Assembly: GCA_028641055.1 (NCBI GenBank)
Contig: CM054057.1
Span: 326,746,941 to 326,810,940 of the forward strand
Length of the DNA: 64,000 bases
Source of the DNA: Alopecurus myosuroides
Taxonomy: Eukaryota; Streptophyta; Magnoliopsida; Poales; Poaceae
Reading direction: 5' to 3'
The translations under genes and the position numbers were made by a program. The notes under the pieces were generated by a model. It searched no databases. It saw only the letters and a program-made list of their open reading frames with translations, and was not told where the DNA came from. Positions 12,743-25,812 of the stretch are shown here, in pieces. Numbering within the stretch: the stretch's first letter is position 1; the number at the start of each line of letters is the position of its first letter.

Positions 12743-14256
12743 TAATACGTCCATTTTGCATCACCATTTTATATCATAATTTACTGTTATTCATCGATAT
12801 ATTTCATATTTAGAGATGATATTTATGTTATTTCATCTATTTTGCATGTTTAACAATTATTGGAGAATAATTCACCGGGACCAGAAATCTGCTGGAAAAA
12901 GCAGCGTCAAGGTACCCTATTTCCAAATATCAGAAGAGGAAGGGAAACATCAGAGAGTTCTTAGGTTGCCAGATGATGGAGCTAGCCAGGAGGGGAGCCA
13001 GAGGGGGGGCCACCAGGGGCCCACACCACCTGGTGGCACGCCCCCTTGGTCGCGCCGCCACGTGGTGTGGCCACCCTGGCCCACCACTGGCAGCCCCTTT
13101 CGCATACTTCATCCCCAGGAAAATCTAGGACCTAGAGAACCATCGAGGAAATATTCCGCCGCCTCCTCGGGGCGGAGAACAAAAGAGAGAGAAAAGCTCT
13201 CCGACAGGGAGAAATCTGCCGGGGAAATTCCTCCCCCAAGAGGGGAAATCATCGCCATCGTCACCGTCATCGCACCGGGCATCATCAAGATCATCATCGT
13301 CATCACCACCAGCGCCATCATCCTGACCATCCACCTCCGTCCTGCTGTAACAATTAGGGTTCTATATCGTTCTTCTTCCCTAGATCTCTCTCCCGGTGTG
13401 AATTACTTGTTTGTAGTTGATGCTTGCGAGATTTATCGGTGTTTTCACTTTATGTCCAGATTGTTATTCATCATTATATCACCTCTGATCATGATCCATA
13501 TGATGTCTTGTGAGTAGTTTTTTAGTTCTTGAGGACATGGGAGAAGTTAAGATGTTAGTAGTGGAATTATGTTGAGTAATATTTACTGGTTTGATATTTA
13601 AGTTGTGGTGCTATTCTTCTAGTGGTGTCATGTGAATGTCGACTACATGAAACTTCACCTTTATGGGCCTAGAGGGATGTATTGTGTATTTGGCTACTAA
13701 TTATGGGGTTGCCAGAGTGACAGAAACATAAACCCCCTTTAGGAAACCGATGCATGTGTATTTGGCTACTAATTTTGTACGATCCTAGAGTTTAAGGTTG
13801 TGGTTAGATTTATCTTAATTACTTTATTGTAGTTGTGGATGCTTGCTAGGGGTATACTCACAAGTATATATTAGTCCAAGTAGGGAAGTGCATTACCATA
13901 GGTTCACCCACACAACACCTATCAAAACAATAAATATTAATCAACTGTAGGAAACGAAAGCGCTCGACGAAATTCCCATGTGTCCTCGAGAATGTTTGGT
14001 CATCATAAGTAAACCAACCGGCTTGTCCCTTTATCTAAAAAGGATTGGGCCACTTGCTGCAATTATTATTACTGTATTTTATTTACTCGCACTTTATTTA
14101 TCTGCTATATCAAAAACCACGAAAACCCTGTTTGCTAGTGTTTACAGTGAATCCTCTATCCAACCTGCTTGTCAACACTTTCTTCTCCTCGTTGGGTTCG
14201 ACACTCTTATTTATCAAAAGTACTACGATAACACCCCCTATACTTGTGGGTCATCA
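12743..14256 (+). mobile_element. 3' LTR of the second gypsy element
   Basis: It starts TAATACGTCCATTTTGCATC (the canonical TG has become TA) and ends TACTTGTGGGTCATCA at 14256, 1514 bp in all. The start, GC-rich middle and 'gttgggttcgacactctta' phrase before the end fit a Wham-like Triticeae gypsy LTR. The long ORF at 12816-13517 and its antisense partners run through the LTR and are not genes. Confidence 0.7.
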
Positions 14257-15193
14257 GGCATCAAGTGAAACTACTGGTAATTAAGGTGCTCCTTTTAATA
14301 AAGCACCGGAGCAAAGCATTAGCACTCTCTGAACACATGTGATCCTCACATCAGAGCCATCCCCTTCAGTTATCCCAATTGTTGTCACTTCGGGGCCTCA
14401 GGTTCAGGACAATGATATGTGTATACAACTTGCAGGTATGATCAAAAGCATAATTATCTTCATGACACAATAACATGTTCAAATCGAAGATCATGGCACT
14501 CGGGACCTAGTGACAAGCATTAAGCATAACAAGTTGCAACAACGATAGATATCACTAACAACGGATACTAGGCACCATGCCCTAAAAATCTTGCAATTAT
14601 TATATGAACGATCTTATCCAATCCCTACCATCCCTCTCAGCCTACAACGAGGATTACTCACACATGGATTGGGGAATCATGGATAGTTGATGGAGAAGTG
14701 GTGGCGATGACAATGGCAGTGATCTCCTCCAAATTCCCGTCCTGACAGGGTGTGAGAACAGGAACTTCTGATCCCCGAATTGGGTTTCGAGGTATCCGCG
14801 GTGCTCTGGTGTTTTTCTCTGGAATATGATGAACCCCCTCGGGTTTTTAGGTCAAGAGGTATATGTAGTCAAAAGGGGAGACCGAGGAGGCGCCCGAGGC
14901 GGCCACACCATGTGGTGGCGTGGCCTACGGGGGGCGCGCCACCAGGTGGTGTGGGCCCCTCCTGCCCCCTCTCCGTCTCGTCTTCTGGCTCCAGGGGTCT
15001 TCGGGTAAAATAAGAACATTGGGATCTTTTCCGGGCATTTTCCTAAAAGTTGATTTAATGCTAAAAAACAAGACACGAGGGTAATTCTGCTGAAAACAAC
15101 GTTAGTACGTGTTAGTTGTATTCAAAAGTCACAAATTTAGAGGAAAACAACAACAAAAGTGTTCAGAAAAGTATATACGTTTTGGACGTATCA
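14257..15193 (-). mobile_element. Truncated gypsy LTR, minus strand
   Basis: Read on the minus strand it begins TGATACGTCCAAAACGTATA at 15193 and runs left to 14257, where it is cut by the end of the previous LTR. The typical GC-rich block sits at about 14870-15000. No polypurine tract or PBS adjoins either end, so it is a fragment or an eroded solo LTR. Confidence 0.55.
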
Positions 15194-15950
15194 CCTCCAC
15201 GTTGCTACTAGGTGGGGCTGTGCGGACACCCACACTGCCTTAAACTTGGCCTATTGCGTGTTCGAACACAGACACAGGGGGAAAACAACCTCCCCCCTAG
15301 ATTTGTTTGGCGGAGGGGCGCTGGAGAGCTCGGTGTCGCTCACGATGTAACTAGAGACGATGGTCACGACAGAACAACATGCACACACATTTTTTTTCTC
15401 TGGTTCAGACCATCCGGAGATGTGAAACCCTACATCCTGCTTGTCTGGTCTTGATTGCTAGCGGATGGATATTACAACGGTGGATCCCTCCTCCTATGTC
15501 TATCTTACTCTCGTTCTCTCACTGGAAGCTCCCTTCTTCGAGGACTACCTAACTCGGAGAAAAAGTGGCCCTGCGATGTTCTCATTTTCTATCCTGGCCA
15601 ACCCACTAACCAGCCAAAAAACCCTACCTAAAAATAACTCTCCAACCTCCCAACCCCCTTCTCTAGTGGAACTTGGCCCTCCTTTTATAGCAAGGGGTAA
15701 CCATAGTTGTCCACTTGCATGCGTTACAACTGTCCTGGGCTACGCCACCGGGTTGATGAGGTGGCATAAGAGAATATGGAGGTTGTGACATCTCGCCTTT
15801 GAATGACCACACGCCGTGTTGCTTCCTGGCGTGGACAGGAGGGTCGCCTTGTCTCGTCAAGGCTGGCACCCTAGACCGGCTTTGTCTATGCTTCGAGCGG
15901 GAGATGAGTAGGATCAACATTATTTAAAGCTATTATCTCTCCAAACTCAC
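15194..15950 (-). mobile_element. Probable LTR fragment, minus strand
   Basis: The segment has the composition of an LTR in reverse orientation, with a minus-strand TATA motif (CTATAAAAGG, 15681-15690) followed by a GC-richer leader-like stretch. Clear terminal TG/CA ends and TSDs were not found. ORFs at 15465-15788 and 15663-15920 show no recognisable domain. Confidence 0.35.
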
Positions 15951-17130
15951 TTTTGGCAATACTACAATAAGATTATTGATCACTCTCCAAAGGTATGGGA
16001 CTCCTTCTAACTAAATTTGATAGCTCTCCTATCCAATTTTATTAGAATTATAATTAATATCATGAATCAACATATGGCCATCGTCTAGAGCATTATCGTA
16101 TCAACTTTCCAAGCAAAACTCCTCATTATCATGAATATCAATAGGAGACATAAATACAGAGCATTATTAAATTCATAACAATAGCATAAATAATCATAAA
16201 TAACAATAGTAAAAGACTTATGTTTCCTTTTGGTTTTTGGTGAGTCTTAATAGTATCATTGGTAGGGGCACCATGGCCATAAGTATAACACTCATCAAGT
16301 GCATCAAACCGAAATATTTCAAAATAATCCATAGGATCATAACGGTCATGAATATAGAATTTATCCTCCTTAGGTAATCATGGAGGACAACCATATAATG
16401 TAAGAGTTAAATAGTTACTTTCACTAGATGGTAGATCATCCTTTTTTTTCCTTCGCCCTCCTCCTCTTTTTCATCCAATGAGATCTCAGTTTCAGCAATT
16501 TCTTTTATAGGCTCCTGCAAGGCATCGGTATCCTCTTTTGGAGGAGAGAATCTCTTAAGACATTTAGTAATGTCATAATTATCATTGTAATTCTCAAAGA
16601 AATATTTAGGTACAACCTCATTGTAAGATTTGTAGGAGCATCATCAATATTCTCAAGCAAAGAAGCAATTTCGTAGGCACCCTTAGAAACAACAAATTCT
16701 TCAATCTGTTCTACATGATAGACGTTATAATTTCCCTTAACATAAGAAGTTAAGCTTCATCAAAGCACCAAGATACATCATATTTAGAGCACAAGTTTCT
16801 AGCATAACCATTCAATTTATTTATTTGTATCCATAAGTGTATCCTTTTTTGAGACAAGCGATATTCCTTATAATATTTTGTTGGTCCTTAGTGAACCCAA
16901 CTTGCCAATAATATCTAGTTTCAAAGAAGTTAACAATTCATACCAAGTAAAGAACTAGACATACTAAAAGGACAAACCAAAAAATACTAGTAGTTATTCT
17001 AATTTTTTTGGTGTTTTTTTTTTTGAGAAAAATAAGAAAGCAAATAAGACTAGACAAAAAGTAAGTAAGCAAGACAAAAACAAAGTAAATATAATGGAAG
17101 TGCGTAACTCCCATTTCTATAGTTCTAGAG
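15951..17130 (-). mobile_element. Degenerate gypsy 5' internal region with gag remnant, minus strand
   Basis: AT-rich sequence whose minus strand has short gag-like frames broken by many stops, for example the 16138-16332 frame containing DYFEIFRFDALDECYTYGH, a phrase I associate with Sabrina/Wham-type internal domains. It lies directly inside the PBS and 5' LTR of the same element (17131-18760) and is cut on the left by the LTR fragment ending near 15950. Confidence 0.45.
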
Positions 17131-17148
17131 TCCCTGACAACGGTGCCA
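17131..17148 (-). promoter_or_regulatory. Primer-binding site (tRNA-Asp-like), minus strand
   Basis: On the minus strand the sequence is TGGCACCGTTGTCAGGGA, 18 nt with three differences from the complement of the plant tRNA-Asp 3' end (TGGCGCCGTTGCCGGGGA). It lies 11 bp from the LTR end at 17160, as expected for a minus-strand element with its 5' LTR on the right. Confidence 0.6.
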
Positions 17149-17159
17149 AAAAACGTCCT

Positions 17160-18760
17160 TGACGCGGTGAATTTTCACCACCCGTTGGGGACCCCAAGAG
17201 GTAGGTGATGTAGCATAGTAGGAAGTTTTCCCAAGAGTGACGAGACCAAGTTTTAATCGAACTAGTAGGACTTCGAGATATACACAATCATTCTCGTCAA
17301 CTGGCACTTTAACGAGCGTAGACCTACACACAACACACAAACTCACTTTGCCCAATGTTTCAGGAAGATTGTCAATCTCCCTGTCTTGCGGGAAACAAAG
17401 AGATTAAATTTATGGTGTGGAAAATAATGATGTAAGTGAAAACAGACCATCAAGCAAGTAATAATTAAAATCAAGTTAACAAGGTTGTAATCAATGTAAA
17501 ATAATGGAATGAGGGTCATAGTTTCACTAGTGGTGTCTCCCCAAAAGATAACAAGCAAATATGTTGGGTGAACAAATTGAATATGGGAATTGATAGAATT
17601 GGAATAGCAACTAATTATGAAAAACAAAGTTCAGTGTAGTATTCATGTAGGAATTACGTCAAACATAACATAGACCATTATCCAACTGCATCTATGACTA
17701 ATAATCCACATTTAGTGCACTTCTATGCTTGCCACTCCTTGGTATTAAGTTGAAAAGCAACAACTAATTGCATTAAGAACCATGCATAATGTAATAAATA
17801 TTCATAATCATAAAAAACTATTGTTTTTACCCTTAGTAGCAATAGAAAATCCTTGGTCTTAGTCGTTGCTGTCACTCGATCCCAGACACAAAGGAGGCAT
17901 GAACCTACTATCTAGCACAAAACCCTCTCTTGAAGATGCATGCAATCACTTTGCCAAAGTAACTACACACATCAGATAGCATGCAAGAAATTAAATAAAA
18001 CATGGATATGATAATAGCAACAAGGATGTATAAGAAACATGAACAATATGATCATAACTTCACAATTCCTCGTATCCCAGCAAACACAACATGTAGAAAT
18101 TACATAACCGTGATCTTGATCATGTTAGGCAACTCAAAAATATAAATATGGTAGCACAAGGATAACATACAACCATCTAGCTACTGCTATGGACCTGTAG
18201 TCCAAGGATGAACTACTCATGCATCACCGTGGAGGCAATCATGTGATGAAGAAACCCCTGATGAAGATTTCTTCTCCGGCAGGGTGCCGAAACATGACTC
18301 TAGAACCCCCGAATTAGGGTTTTGAAATGGCGGCGGCTCTTTGGAACTTTCATGGAAAATAATGTCTGCCCCAACTTTTTAGGTCAAAGGGAAACTTATA
18401 GGCCAAAAGGGGACCTGAGGGGGTACCTGGGGGCCCAGGCGATACGAGGGCGCGACCCCACCAGGATCCGCGCTTGGGATTCACCCCTCCCACGGGTGGT
18501 CCTCTCCAGCTCCACTTTGTACTACGTCTTTGTATCGTGTTGAAACTTTCCCTCGATTTTTCGTTGGATTTACTAGGATATTTCTTTAACATTTTTTTTC
18601 GAAAATCAAAAACGAAAAAAAATAGGAACTGACACCGGGCATCTTGTCAATAGGTTAGTTCCAGAAAATTCCATAAACTAATATAAATAGGTAGTGGAAA
18701 CATGTTGAAATGATATAAACAATCATGGAATAATAAAAAATAGATACATGATACACATGT
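17160..18760 (-). mobile_element. 5' LTR of a gypsy element, minus strand, 5' end eroded
   Basis: The LTR 3' end (CA on the minus strand) is at 17160. It resembles the other TGATACGTC-type LTRs, including a 'cccttggggtccccaac'-like phrase near its 3' end and the 'accctgccggag'-like phrase near 18280. The 5' TGATACGTC start is not recognisable; similarity fades at about 18745-18760. The 50 bp up to 18809 are unassigned. Confidence 0.5.
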
Positions 18761-18809
18761 GATTTTCTCCTTTCATATTCGCGAAATAGTACTTCTCAAT
18801 GCTTATGTG

Positions 18810-19041
18810 TGTTGGATGTATGCCCAAGGGACAATAATATACATATGTTTCATGATAAAAGTATTATATTTTTATGCTATAAATGATGTGCTCACTGAAT
18901 ATAAAATTCATAGAAAAACACATACGCAAGTCTAGAAACATAAACACACTATTATACCATGTGTCATGTCTCACAGACAAATTTGTTAATATTAGATGAG
19001 CACATTTTCCTGGTCATGGACAAATGTTTTGTCAATATTAA
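18810..19041 (+). mobile_element. Truncated copia LTR (BARE/WIS/Angela-like)
   Basis: It starts TGTTGGATGTATGCCCAAGG at 18810, close to the TGTTGGAAATATGCCCTAGA start of BARE/WIS/Angela LTRs, and includes the 'gatgtgctcactgaatat' phrase typical of them. It stops after about 230 bp at 19041, where the next LTR begins. The rest of the copia LTR was not found at 37918 and beyond. Confidence 0.65.
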
Positions 19042-22000
19042 TGTAGCGTCCCCACATTTAAATAATGTAGGAACACCTGTGTTATTGTTCTAGTCCCTAG
19101 ATCAATTGCCAGCACCACAGTACAAAATGAAATATCATGCAAATGCATCAAATTCTATTACATCGCATGATCCAGACTTTACAAAATAGAATTACAACTT
19201 GCGTAGTCTTAGAAGACTAGCAGAAACAAAGAAATGCAGCGGAAAACATAGAACACCATTGAGCCCATCTACTTCATGTGCCACAGGCAAAACATGTTGG
19301 CGATAGTCTCGAGATCCTAAACGAAATCCTCACTCGTCTTCAGAATCGTCTGCAGGATGGAATATGCGGCCACAAGGGGTCAATACAATTTAATGTATTG
19401 GCAAGTAACACTCTGGTGGATATAAATGTCAAAACCAATACTACATTCTTATTTGGCTGAGTGGAGTTTTGGCTAAGTTTGCATAAAGCAAGTTTTCTCC
19501 TATATTTTTCATAAAACATTTTGATTCAGTACTTTGGCACCACTAGATAGAGATCAGTGAACCATAAGTAATAGACAAAAATGTCGACATATCCGTAGGT
19601 TCAACCATGTGAATGGTCCCCTACCATGCCATAGAATAGTGCATTTTCATAGGTACAATCACCAAAGTGATCCCCTACCATGCTGGGTAATAAGCATTTT
19701 CATAGGTACATCCACTAATGTGATCACTACCATGCTGGATAATAAGCATTTTCATAGGTACAATCACTAATGTGATCCCCTACCATGCTGGGTAATAAGC
19801 ATTTTCATAGGTACAACCACTAATGTGATCCCCTACCATGCTGGGTAATAAGCATTTTCATAGGTACACCCACTAATGTGATCCCCTACCATGCTGGATA
19901 ATAAGCATTTTCATAGGTACAACCACTAATGTGATCCCCTACCATGCTGGGTAATAAGCATTTTCATAGGTACAACCACTAATGTGATCCCCTACCATGC
20001 TTGATAATAAGCATTTTCATAGGTACAACCACTAATGTGATCCCCTACCATGCTGGATAATAAGCATTTTCATAGGTACAACCACTAATGTGATCCCCTA
20101 CCATGTTGGGTAATAAGCATTTTCATAGGTACAACCACTAATGTGATCCCCTACCATGCTATTCATGTGAACATTTTCATAGGTTCAACCATGTAAATGG
20201 TCCCCTACCATGCCACACTTACTTATGAGTATCTAGTACTCCACCAAAAATATTTCATAAACCCCTTAGGGTAATCATTCAAAACATAGTTATACTTTCC
20301 AATCACATCAACTTCATCCTACAAGTATAGCTAAGCAAGCAACTACCAATTTTTTTAAGGATGCTACACTATCAAGGTAATAAGGATGGCTACACACTAC
20401 TTGGGATAATAGCATAGCATAATATTTTACCAAAGATTTTCCTATAATGCATACTACTCAAAAGTTCTAATGCATATAGAAAATAATAGGTAGTTTATGA
20501 TATGTCACTCTTCACGAAAGATCGTTGCTCTCCGTACAATCTATTCATTGAAAACACGATAACAAAATAAACAAGCATTCTAACAATCATACAAATAAAT
20601 GAAGAAAACATGCAAAGTAACAACCATAGCAAACGGGTTTATGGTTATCTACTATGACCAGGGTTGGTTAAAGCTGGAGTTTGAAAAGATTCATACTATG
20701 ATGGATTCCATAAGTAAGTTCCAAGAAAACACTTGGGTTGGACTTAGGTTGAGTTTGAAGTGATCAAACTTTATTATATCCATACTTGTCGAGGAAGTTC
20801 CAAGAGTTCACCAAGGTGATCTCACTATCTCATCTAAAGTAACACATAACAAAGTGTAACACTTAGTTGTTTTCATCAAAACATTTGAGTGATCTAAGTT
20901 AGTCTATCCATTTTGGTTTAAGGTGGGTCTAGGTTCAACTATGTTCATACCAATGGAGATAACAAGATAAAGTCTTGGGATTTTTTTCCCATTTGGGTCA
21001 ATGGTTGGTCATAAACAACTTGTTATTCTTCAACCTGTATGGATTGCTCCAAGTCTTCATATGCTTGTCTTCTTGAAGATCATATTCATGCTTCTATTGT
21101 AGTCTTGTTCCTTGGATGGATTCTTCTCTTGGTCTTGATAGATTCTTCATGGATTTATCACTAGTTGGTCCAAAGGTGGGATGTGCACAAAAATACCACT
21201 AAGTCAAAAATAGAAAAGAAAGGAATGAGAAGGAAGATAGAAAGATAAAGAGGTTGGTCTTCTTCTTGATTTCTTCATGAATTTGTACTTCCTTGAGTTG
21301 CTTCTAGTTGTGGAGTACAAGTCTTTTCTTCAAAATTTCTTCAATGATCTTCCTTGTAGCTTTTCATGTTGCCACCAAGTTGAAAATGAAGTTTCCTCCT
21401 TGTGATTGAGTCTTGATTTCCATTTTGCTAAGTTGATGAATTCTTGAAGCAAGAATGGGGAGTGGAGAAGTAGATATAAAACTAAGGTACTAGTGTTTGA
21501 GGTTCACTACTTGGTCCTTTACGGGATTGACACATACTGGGGACTTGGTCTTGGCCACAACAACAAGGTTAAAGGGGATAGAAACAAATTCATGGTATAG
21601 CAACTATGTGGATCACTATGATGGAAGTTTGGCTAAGAATACATGGTCATGGTCCAAGGGTGTCCAAAATGGTTGGGCAAATATGTCTCTGGTTCAAGGT
21701 TTCGAAATGGAACAAATTTGCAAAAGGATCTATATTGAAATTAATTATAGAATTAAATCTATGTCAAAAATACTCAAATATATCACTTAATTCTAAATTC
21801 CAATTTAACTTGTTACAAAATTATTTTGGGAGATAGGATATGAAAGTACACATCCTAAGGTTTCGAAAGGTATTTTATTTGCAAATTTTGGATTTGTAGA
21901 ATTTGAAATATGCCAAAAATCATCAAACAAGCATATTCAAATTTGAACCAATTTAAGGTTGTCAATTTTGAATTTGAACAGTGCTAAAAGATTCTACAAA

Positions 22001-23797
22001 TCCGGAGGATTTCAAAAAGTCTAAGTTTGCTAAATTTGGGCTTATGGATCAAATGTTATGATGGCTCAAAGTTCTAGGGACTAATCTGCAAAAATGCCAT
22101 TCTATTTTTATTCGGAATTAAATCCAGAGATGGGCTGGGCTCAGATTGGCTATTTGTCGCGCATGGCAATGGACAGGGAGTGGGTCTAGGCCAGTTACGC
22201 GTCTGCAATGTGTGACGATTAACAAACGGACACGCATGCTGACGTGGCGCAAATCTATTGGATGGTACCCTTTCGATTAAGTGATCTATTCGTGCGCGTA
22301 GGATCTAGATCTAATGGCCGATGAAATATTGGGATTACCTCCGCCGGAGTTGGTCGCCGTAAATGGAGTTGGCGGTGGCTCTGGGGCTCAGATTTTGACG
22401 ACAACGGCGCTCCGGGGTCCTCGAGCTCAACAGACACTACGGGGAGATGCGTCTCGTCGAGGCAGAGACGAAGGCGCGCACGGGAGGACTTGGCGAACGT
22501 TCTGGCAACGGCGACGAGCGGATGGCGGCGGGCAAGCTTCGGTCGTCGTGGTCTTGCTCGATTTGCTGCGCAAGAAAAACATGTACGGGCATTAAGTGAT
22601 GCGCCCGGATGCGGGGAGTGGATAGGGACCAACAAGGGCTGCAGAGGCTCACCGTTGTGGCCGGAATCTGCAAGAGGCGGCGGAAGCAGTGCGGGGCTCT
22701 GATGAGAAATAACTGCAGCCTCGGGGCATAGTTGAGAGAGAGAGTAGAGGGGAAATGGAGAGGAGCTCTGGGGCTATATAGGGCAATGGCCATCGCATTG
22801 ATTCGAGCATTCAATCGCGAGGAATCAGCGGGATTCAAATCACCTGTCACGGGCGCGAATTCTGGCGAGAGGAAGGGCATGACATGACGTCATCACCGAT
22901 GTCACTTTTTCTTTTCATTTTCTTTTCTTTTCTGTTTTTGACAAAATGTTAATAACTTCTGTTTTATTAATCCAAATAAGGTCAAATAAATTTCTAAATT
23001 CCTGTAACATTAATATCTTTCAAACCATATCATTTTTGTAAAAATTTCAACATATTTTTACTTTTGAATTTTGAAAATTGAAATAATTCCTTAATAGTAA
23101 CTTAATGTGATTTTTAATTTAGAAAATATAAAATATGAATATTTGTCAAAGAAAAATTCAGTGACATACCACATGTTGTAAACTTATTTTTCAAAGTCAT
23201 TACATCTTATTTTCATAATTTTGTATTTTAAATTAGGGGGTAAACCCTAATAGCAACTTATGCCATTTTCTAAATTAGAAAATAATTAAATAGGAAAGTG
23301 GATAAAAAATTATTAGAGGATCATCACTTTTGCAATTATTTGTTTTCCCAAATAATTTAATATGATTTTCATAAACAAAACATTTTATGAATACTAGTTT
23401 ATGTTTAAAACTTGGAATAACATTTGTATATCAATATAAATAGTTGTTATTCTTATGAAATAAATTTGAGGCATGGAAACTGTTAGGGGTAATAATTCTC
23501 TGGTTTCAAAGGCTATTAAACATTTTCAAAGTAATAGTTGATTTGAAAACATGTTATAAAATAAGGTTTCCTAAGAGTAAACAATTTCTATGAATAATGA
23601 ATATTTATTTTGAATGGGCTTGTATGGTTTAGGAAAATAGAGGCATAATGGATTCTTAATTCCGATATCATTGAAATATATATTGTTTCCTTGTGTTTCT
23701 TGCATCTCATTTGGTTTTTGGTGAGTTGCACAATATGAAAACAAAAAGTTTCAAATTTTTGTGATTTTTGCACTTTCCAAAAATCAGGGATGTTACA
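19042..23797 (-). mobile_element. 3' LTR (4.76 kb) of a gag-only gypsy element, minus strand
   Basis: On the plus strand it begins TGTAGCGTCCCCACATTT and ends CAGGGATGTTACA; read in element direction it is TGTAACATCCC…GGGACGCTACA. Downstream in element direction lies copia DNA; upstream lies a polypurine-type tract (CTTTTAAGGGTGGTAGTC on the minus strand, about 23798-23815). It contains a 53-bp tandem array near its 3' end (19596-20214) and a GC-rich block at about 22250-22880 with several chance ORFs. The partner 5' LTR begins at 25816 and differs at about 6 of the first 100 bases, so the insertion is not recent. Confidence 0.8.
19596..20214. repeat. 53-bp tandem repeat array, about 11.6 units
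   Basis: Units read 'taggtacaaccactaatg…gggtaataagcattttca', 53 bp long. The first and last units are diverged ('taggttcaaccatg…'). Units alternate between ctgggtaat, ctggataat and cttgataat variants. It lies near the 3' end of the LTR in element orientation. A shorter copy of the array is in the partner LTR at 29402-29862; the more distant LTR at 33335-37917 lacks it. Confidence 0.9.
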
Positions 23798-24187
23798 GAC
23801 TACCACCCTTAAAAGAAATCTCGTCCCGAGATTTGGGAAGGCTAGAAAGCAAAATAGGTTTGGGTGATTGGGTTCCAGAACAACTAGGTGGGCTACCACC
23901 CTTAAAAGAAACTTTTGTGGGTAGTCTAAAACTCTTGTCTAACTGGCTACTGGTTTTATTATATCTTTAGCTTGGTTCACACTTCATCATCCATTTTATT
24001 TTTGTATAGGATATATCAACTCCTTGTTGGTATTTAGGGAGTGTCTATACCCATAGCTTTTCCACATAAATTTTGCAATTTTTCATAACACACTTCCACA
24101 TACTCTTTTATTACAGTAAGAACATAGTCTAGGACACTTTATCTTTGAGATGAAACTAGTACAAGGCTTCAAGTTTTATGGCTGGCT
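23798..24187 (-). mobile_element. 3' internal tail and polypurine tract of the gag-only element
   Basis: This 390-bp stretch lies between the gag stop and the 3' LTR. The minus-strand sequence next to the LTR is a polypurine-type tract, and the same CCACCCTTAAAAGAAA motif occurs twice (about 23803 and 23898). A perfect 8-bp inverted repeat with a 3-nt loop (AAATCTCG-TCC-CGAGATTT) is at 23816-23834. There is no protease, reverse transcriptase, RNase H or integrase coding sequence. Confidence 0.6.
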
Positions 24188-25199
24188 CTAACTGTTGATT
24201 TTCTTCTCTAGGCAGTCTCGAACGTAGTGTCCCTTCTTCTTACACTTGAAGCATCCTACCTTGCTGATGTCCTTCCTAATGGTTTTGAGGCCATTGTTTT
24301 TTCCATTTCTATGTCCTTTAATACCTCCATGACCAATGTTACTTCTTTGGTCATGACCATGTTGTCTAGTTTTCCCATCAAGGCTGTGTAGATAACCATT
24401 AGGATGGTTGTGTACATAACCATTATGATACTGATGGTTATTGTCGGCATGCTTGTCAATCATGTAATTATTGCTATCCTCATGGGCCTGGTGTGGTTTC
24501 TGGTGTGATCTTGGGGGTAACTTATCATGGATGCGCTTCCTCTTCATGTTTTCTTCTTTCCTAAGATTTGTCGTCAAGAGTGATAGCTTGATCCAGCAAA
24601 GTTTTATAGTTTGGGGCATATGCCACTTACGGTGGTATCTTCATTTCACCACTCAGTCCATTGAGAAATTTCTCCTTCCTCTTAGCATCAGTGTCAATAT
24701 CCTTAGGTGCGTATCTTGAGAGTGAACAGAAGTCGTCTATGTATTCCTTCAATGTTTTATCTCCCTGCTTTAGGCTTCGAAACTCATCTTTCTTCAGTTT
24801 CATTATGCCAGAGGAGATGTGAGCATTGCGAAATCCTTCCTTGAAGGTATCCCATGTTATTCCTTCCAAGGGATGGTTTATCTGATAGGTTCCCCACCAT
24901 AGTGCTGCTGGTCCTTCAAGCAAATGAGCGGCAAATCTCACCTTCTCGGCATCAGTGCACTCACAAGTCACTAAGTCCTTGTTAATAGTGCGGAGCCAGT
25001 CGTCTGCCACAATTGGCTCAGACGAAGTGGAGAACTTAGAGGGTTTTAGTCTCAGGAATCTAGCAAGTCTATCCACTTGAGGGTTTTCTTTGTTGGCAAT
25101 CGCAATAAACCGAGCCATCACTTGCATAAGATGAGCTTGAGCAGTCAACATCTGTTGTAGTGCATCATTGTTGTTGTCAGGGTCATGACGAGGAGGCAT
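24188..25199 (-). pseudogene. Retrotransposon gag, broken by a stop and a frameshift
   Basis: Gag packages the element RNA into virus-like particles. The first frame starts at ATG 25199 (MPPRHDPDNNNDALQQMLT) and contains a Retrotrans_gag-type domain: KFSTSSEPIVADDWLR, AAHLLEGPAALWWGTY and DEFRSLKQGDKTLKEYIDDF. It meets a TAA at 24627-24629. The coding sense continues beyond the stop for about 20 codons, then shifts frame near 24566 and reaches TAG/TAA near 24188. The C-terminal part has an unusual His/Asn-rich linker and a CX2CX4HX4C zinc knuckle (24212-24253, CFKCKKKGHYVRDC). No pol follows, so the element was dependent on others. Confidence 0.85.
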
Positions 25200-25800
25200 C
25201 TGTGGGGTTTTAGAATGGATGGGTAGATGTTAGAAAGATAGCTAAAGGAGGTTCCTGCCCAAACACAGTAGATCAAGAAAACTCATCTTGCAAACAACAC
25301 ATATAAAACATATAGCAATACAATGATCACACCAAACAACATAGTTTTAGAAAACAGACTAATATTTTCATATCAAACTCAATGGTATGATCAATACACT
25401 AACATGTTAACATTGTTCTAACAAAGTCACTAGATTGGTTGTCTCATCTATATCTTCTTGAGTTCTTCAAATCCTTCTCTCAATATCTTGATGTGTTCTT
25501 GAATGTTGTGAAGTCTGGGTATATCTCCAAGTATCTTCAATTGTCTTGAGTGTAGATCTTCATGTGGTAAAAAAATAATTCTTGCACTTCATGGTACGGT
25601 CATCAACAATCTTGCCTTTAGGGTATTCAAGAGGTAGGTCATCTAGAACAAGAGAATGAAATTTTGAAGGTGAATAATAGATGAGAGGATATGAGAAAGA
25701 TTAAGATTAGATGTTTTGTTCTAGAAAGTTTGAACGTATTAAATTTTCAATCCTATGGTCTTTTCAAACTTAGGATCTCGAAATCTACAGCCAACACAGT
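25200..25800 (-). mobile_element. 5' leader of the gag-only element
   Basis: This is the non-coding leader between the PBS and the gag start, in minus orientation. The same leader, diverged, occurs at about 32730-33319 next to a second PBS and LTR, which confirms that two elements of this family are present. No ORF of note. Confidence 0.6.
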
Positions 25801-25812
25801 GCTCTGATACCA
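25801..25812 (-). promoter_or_regulatory. Primer-binding site, tRNA-iMet type, minus strand
   Basis: GCTCTGATACCA on the plus strand is the complement of TGGTATCAGAGC, the standard plant initiator-tRNA-Met PBS. It is 3 bp from the LTR boundary at 25816 and fixes this LTR as the 5' LTR of a minus-strand element. Confidence 0.85.

Noticed and set aside
12816..13517. 233-codon ORF
   Set aside because: It runs across the start and GC-rich core of a gypsy LTR; similar frames appear in other LTR copies by chance.
19596..20214. Regular 53-bp units resembling a CRISPR array
   Set aside because: The units are directly abutting with no unique spacers, in a plant LTR. It is a tandem repeat.
22255..22880. 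Overlapping ORFs up to 147 codons on both strands
   Set aside because: They lie in the GC-rich block of the 4.76-kb LTR, and the equivalent place in the related LTR (about 36370-36830) has different frames.
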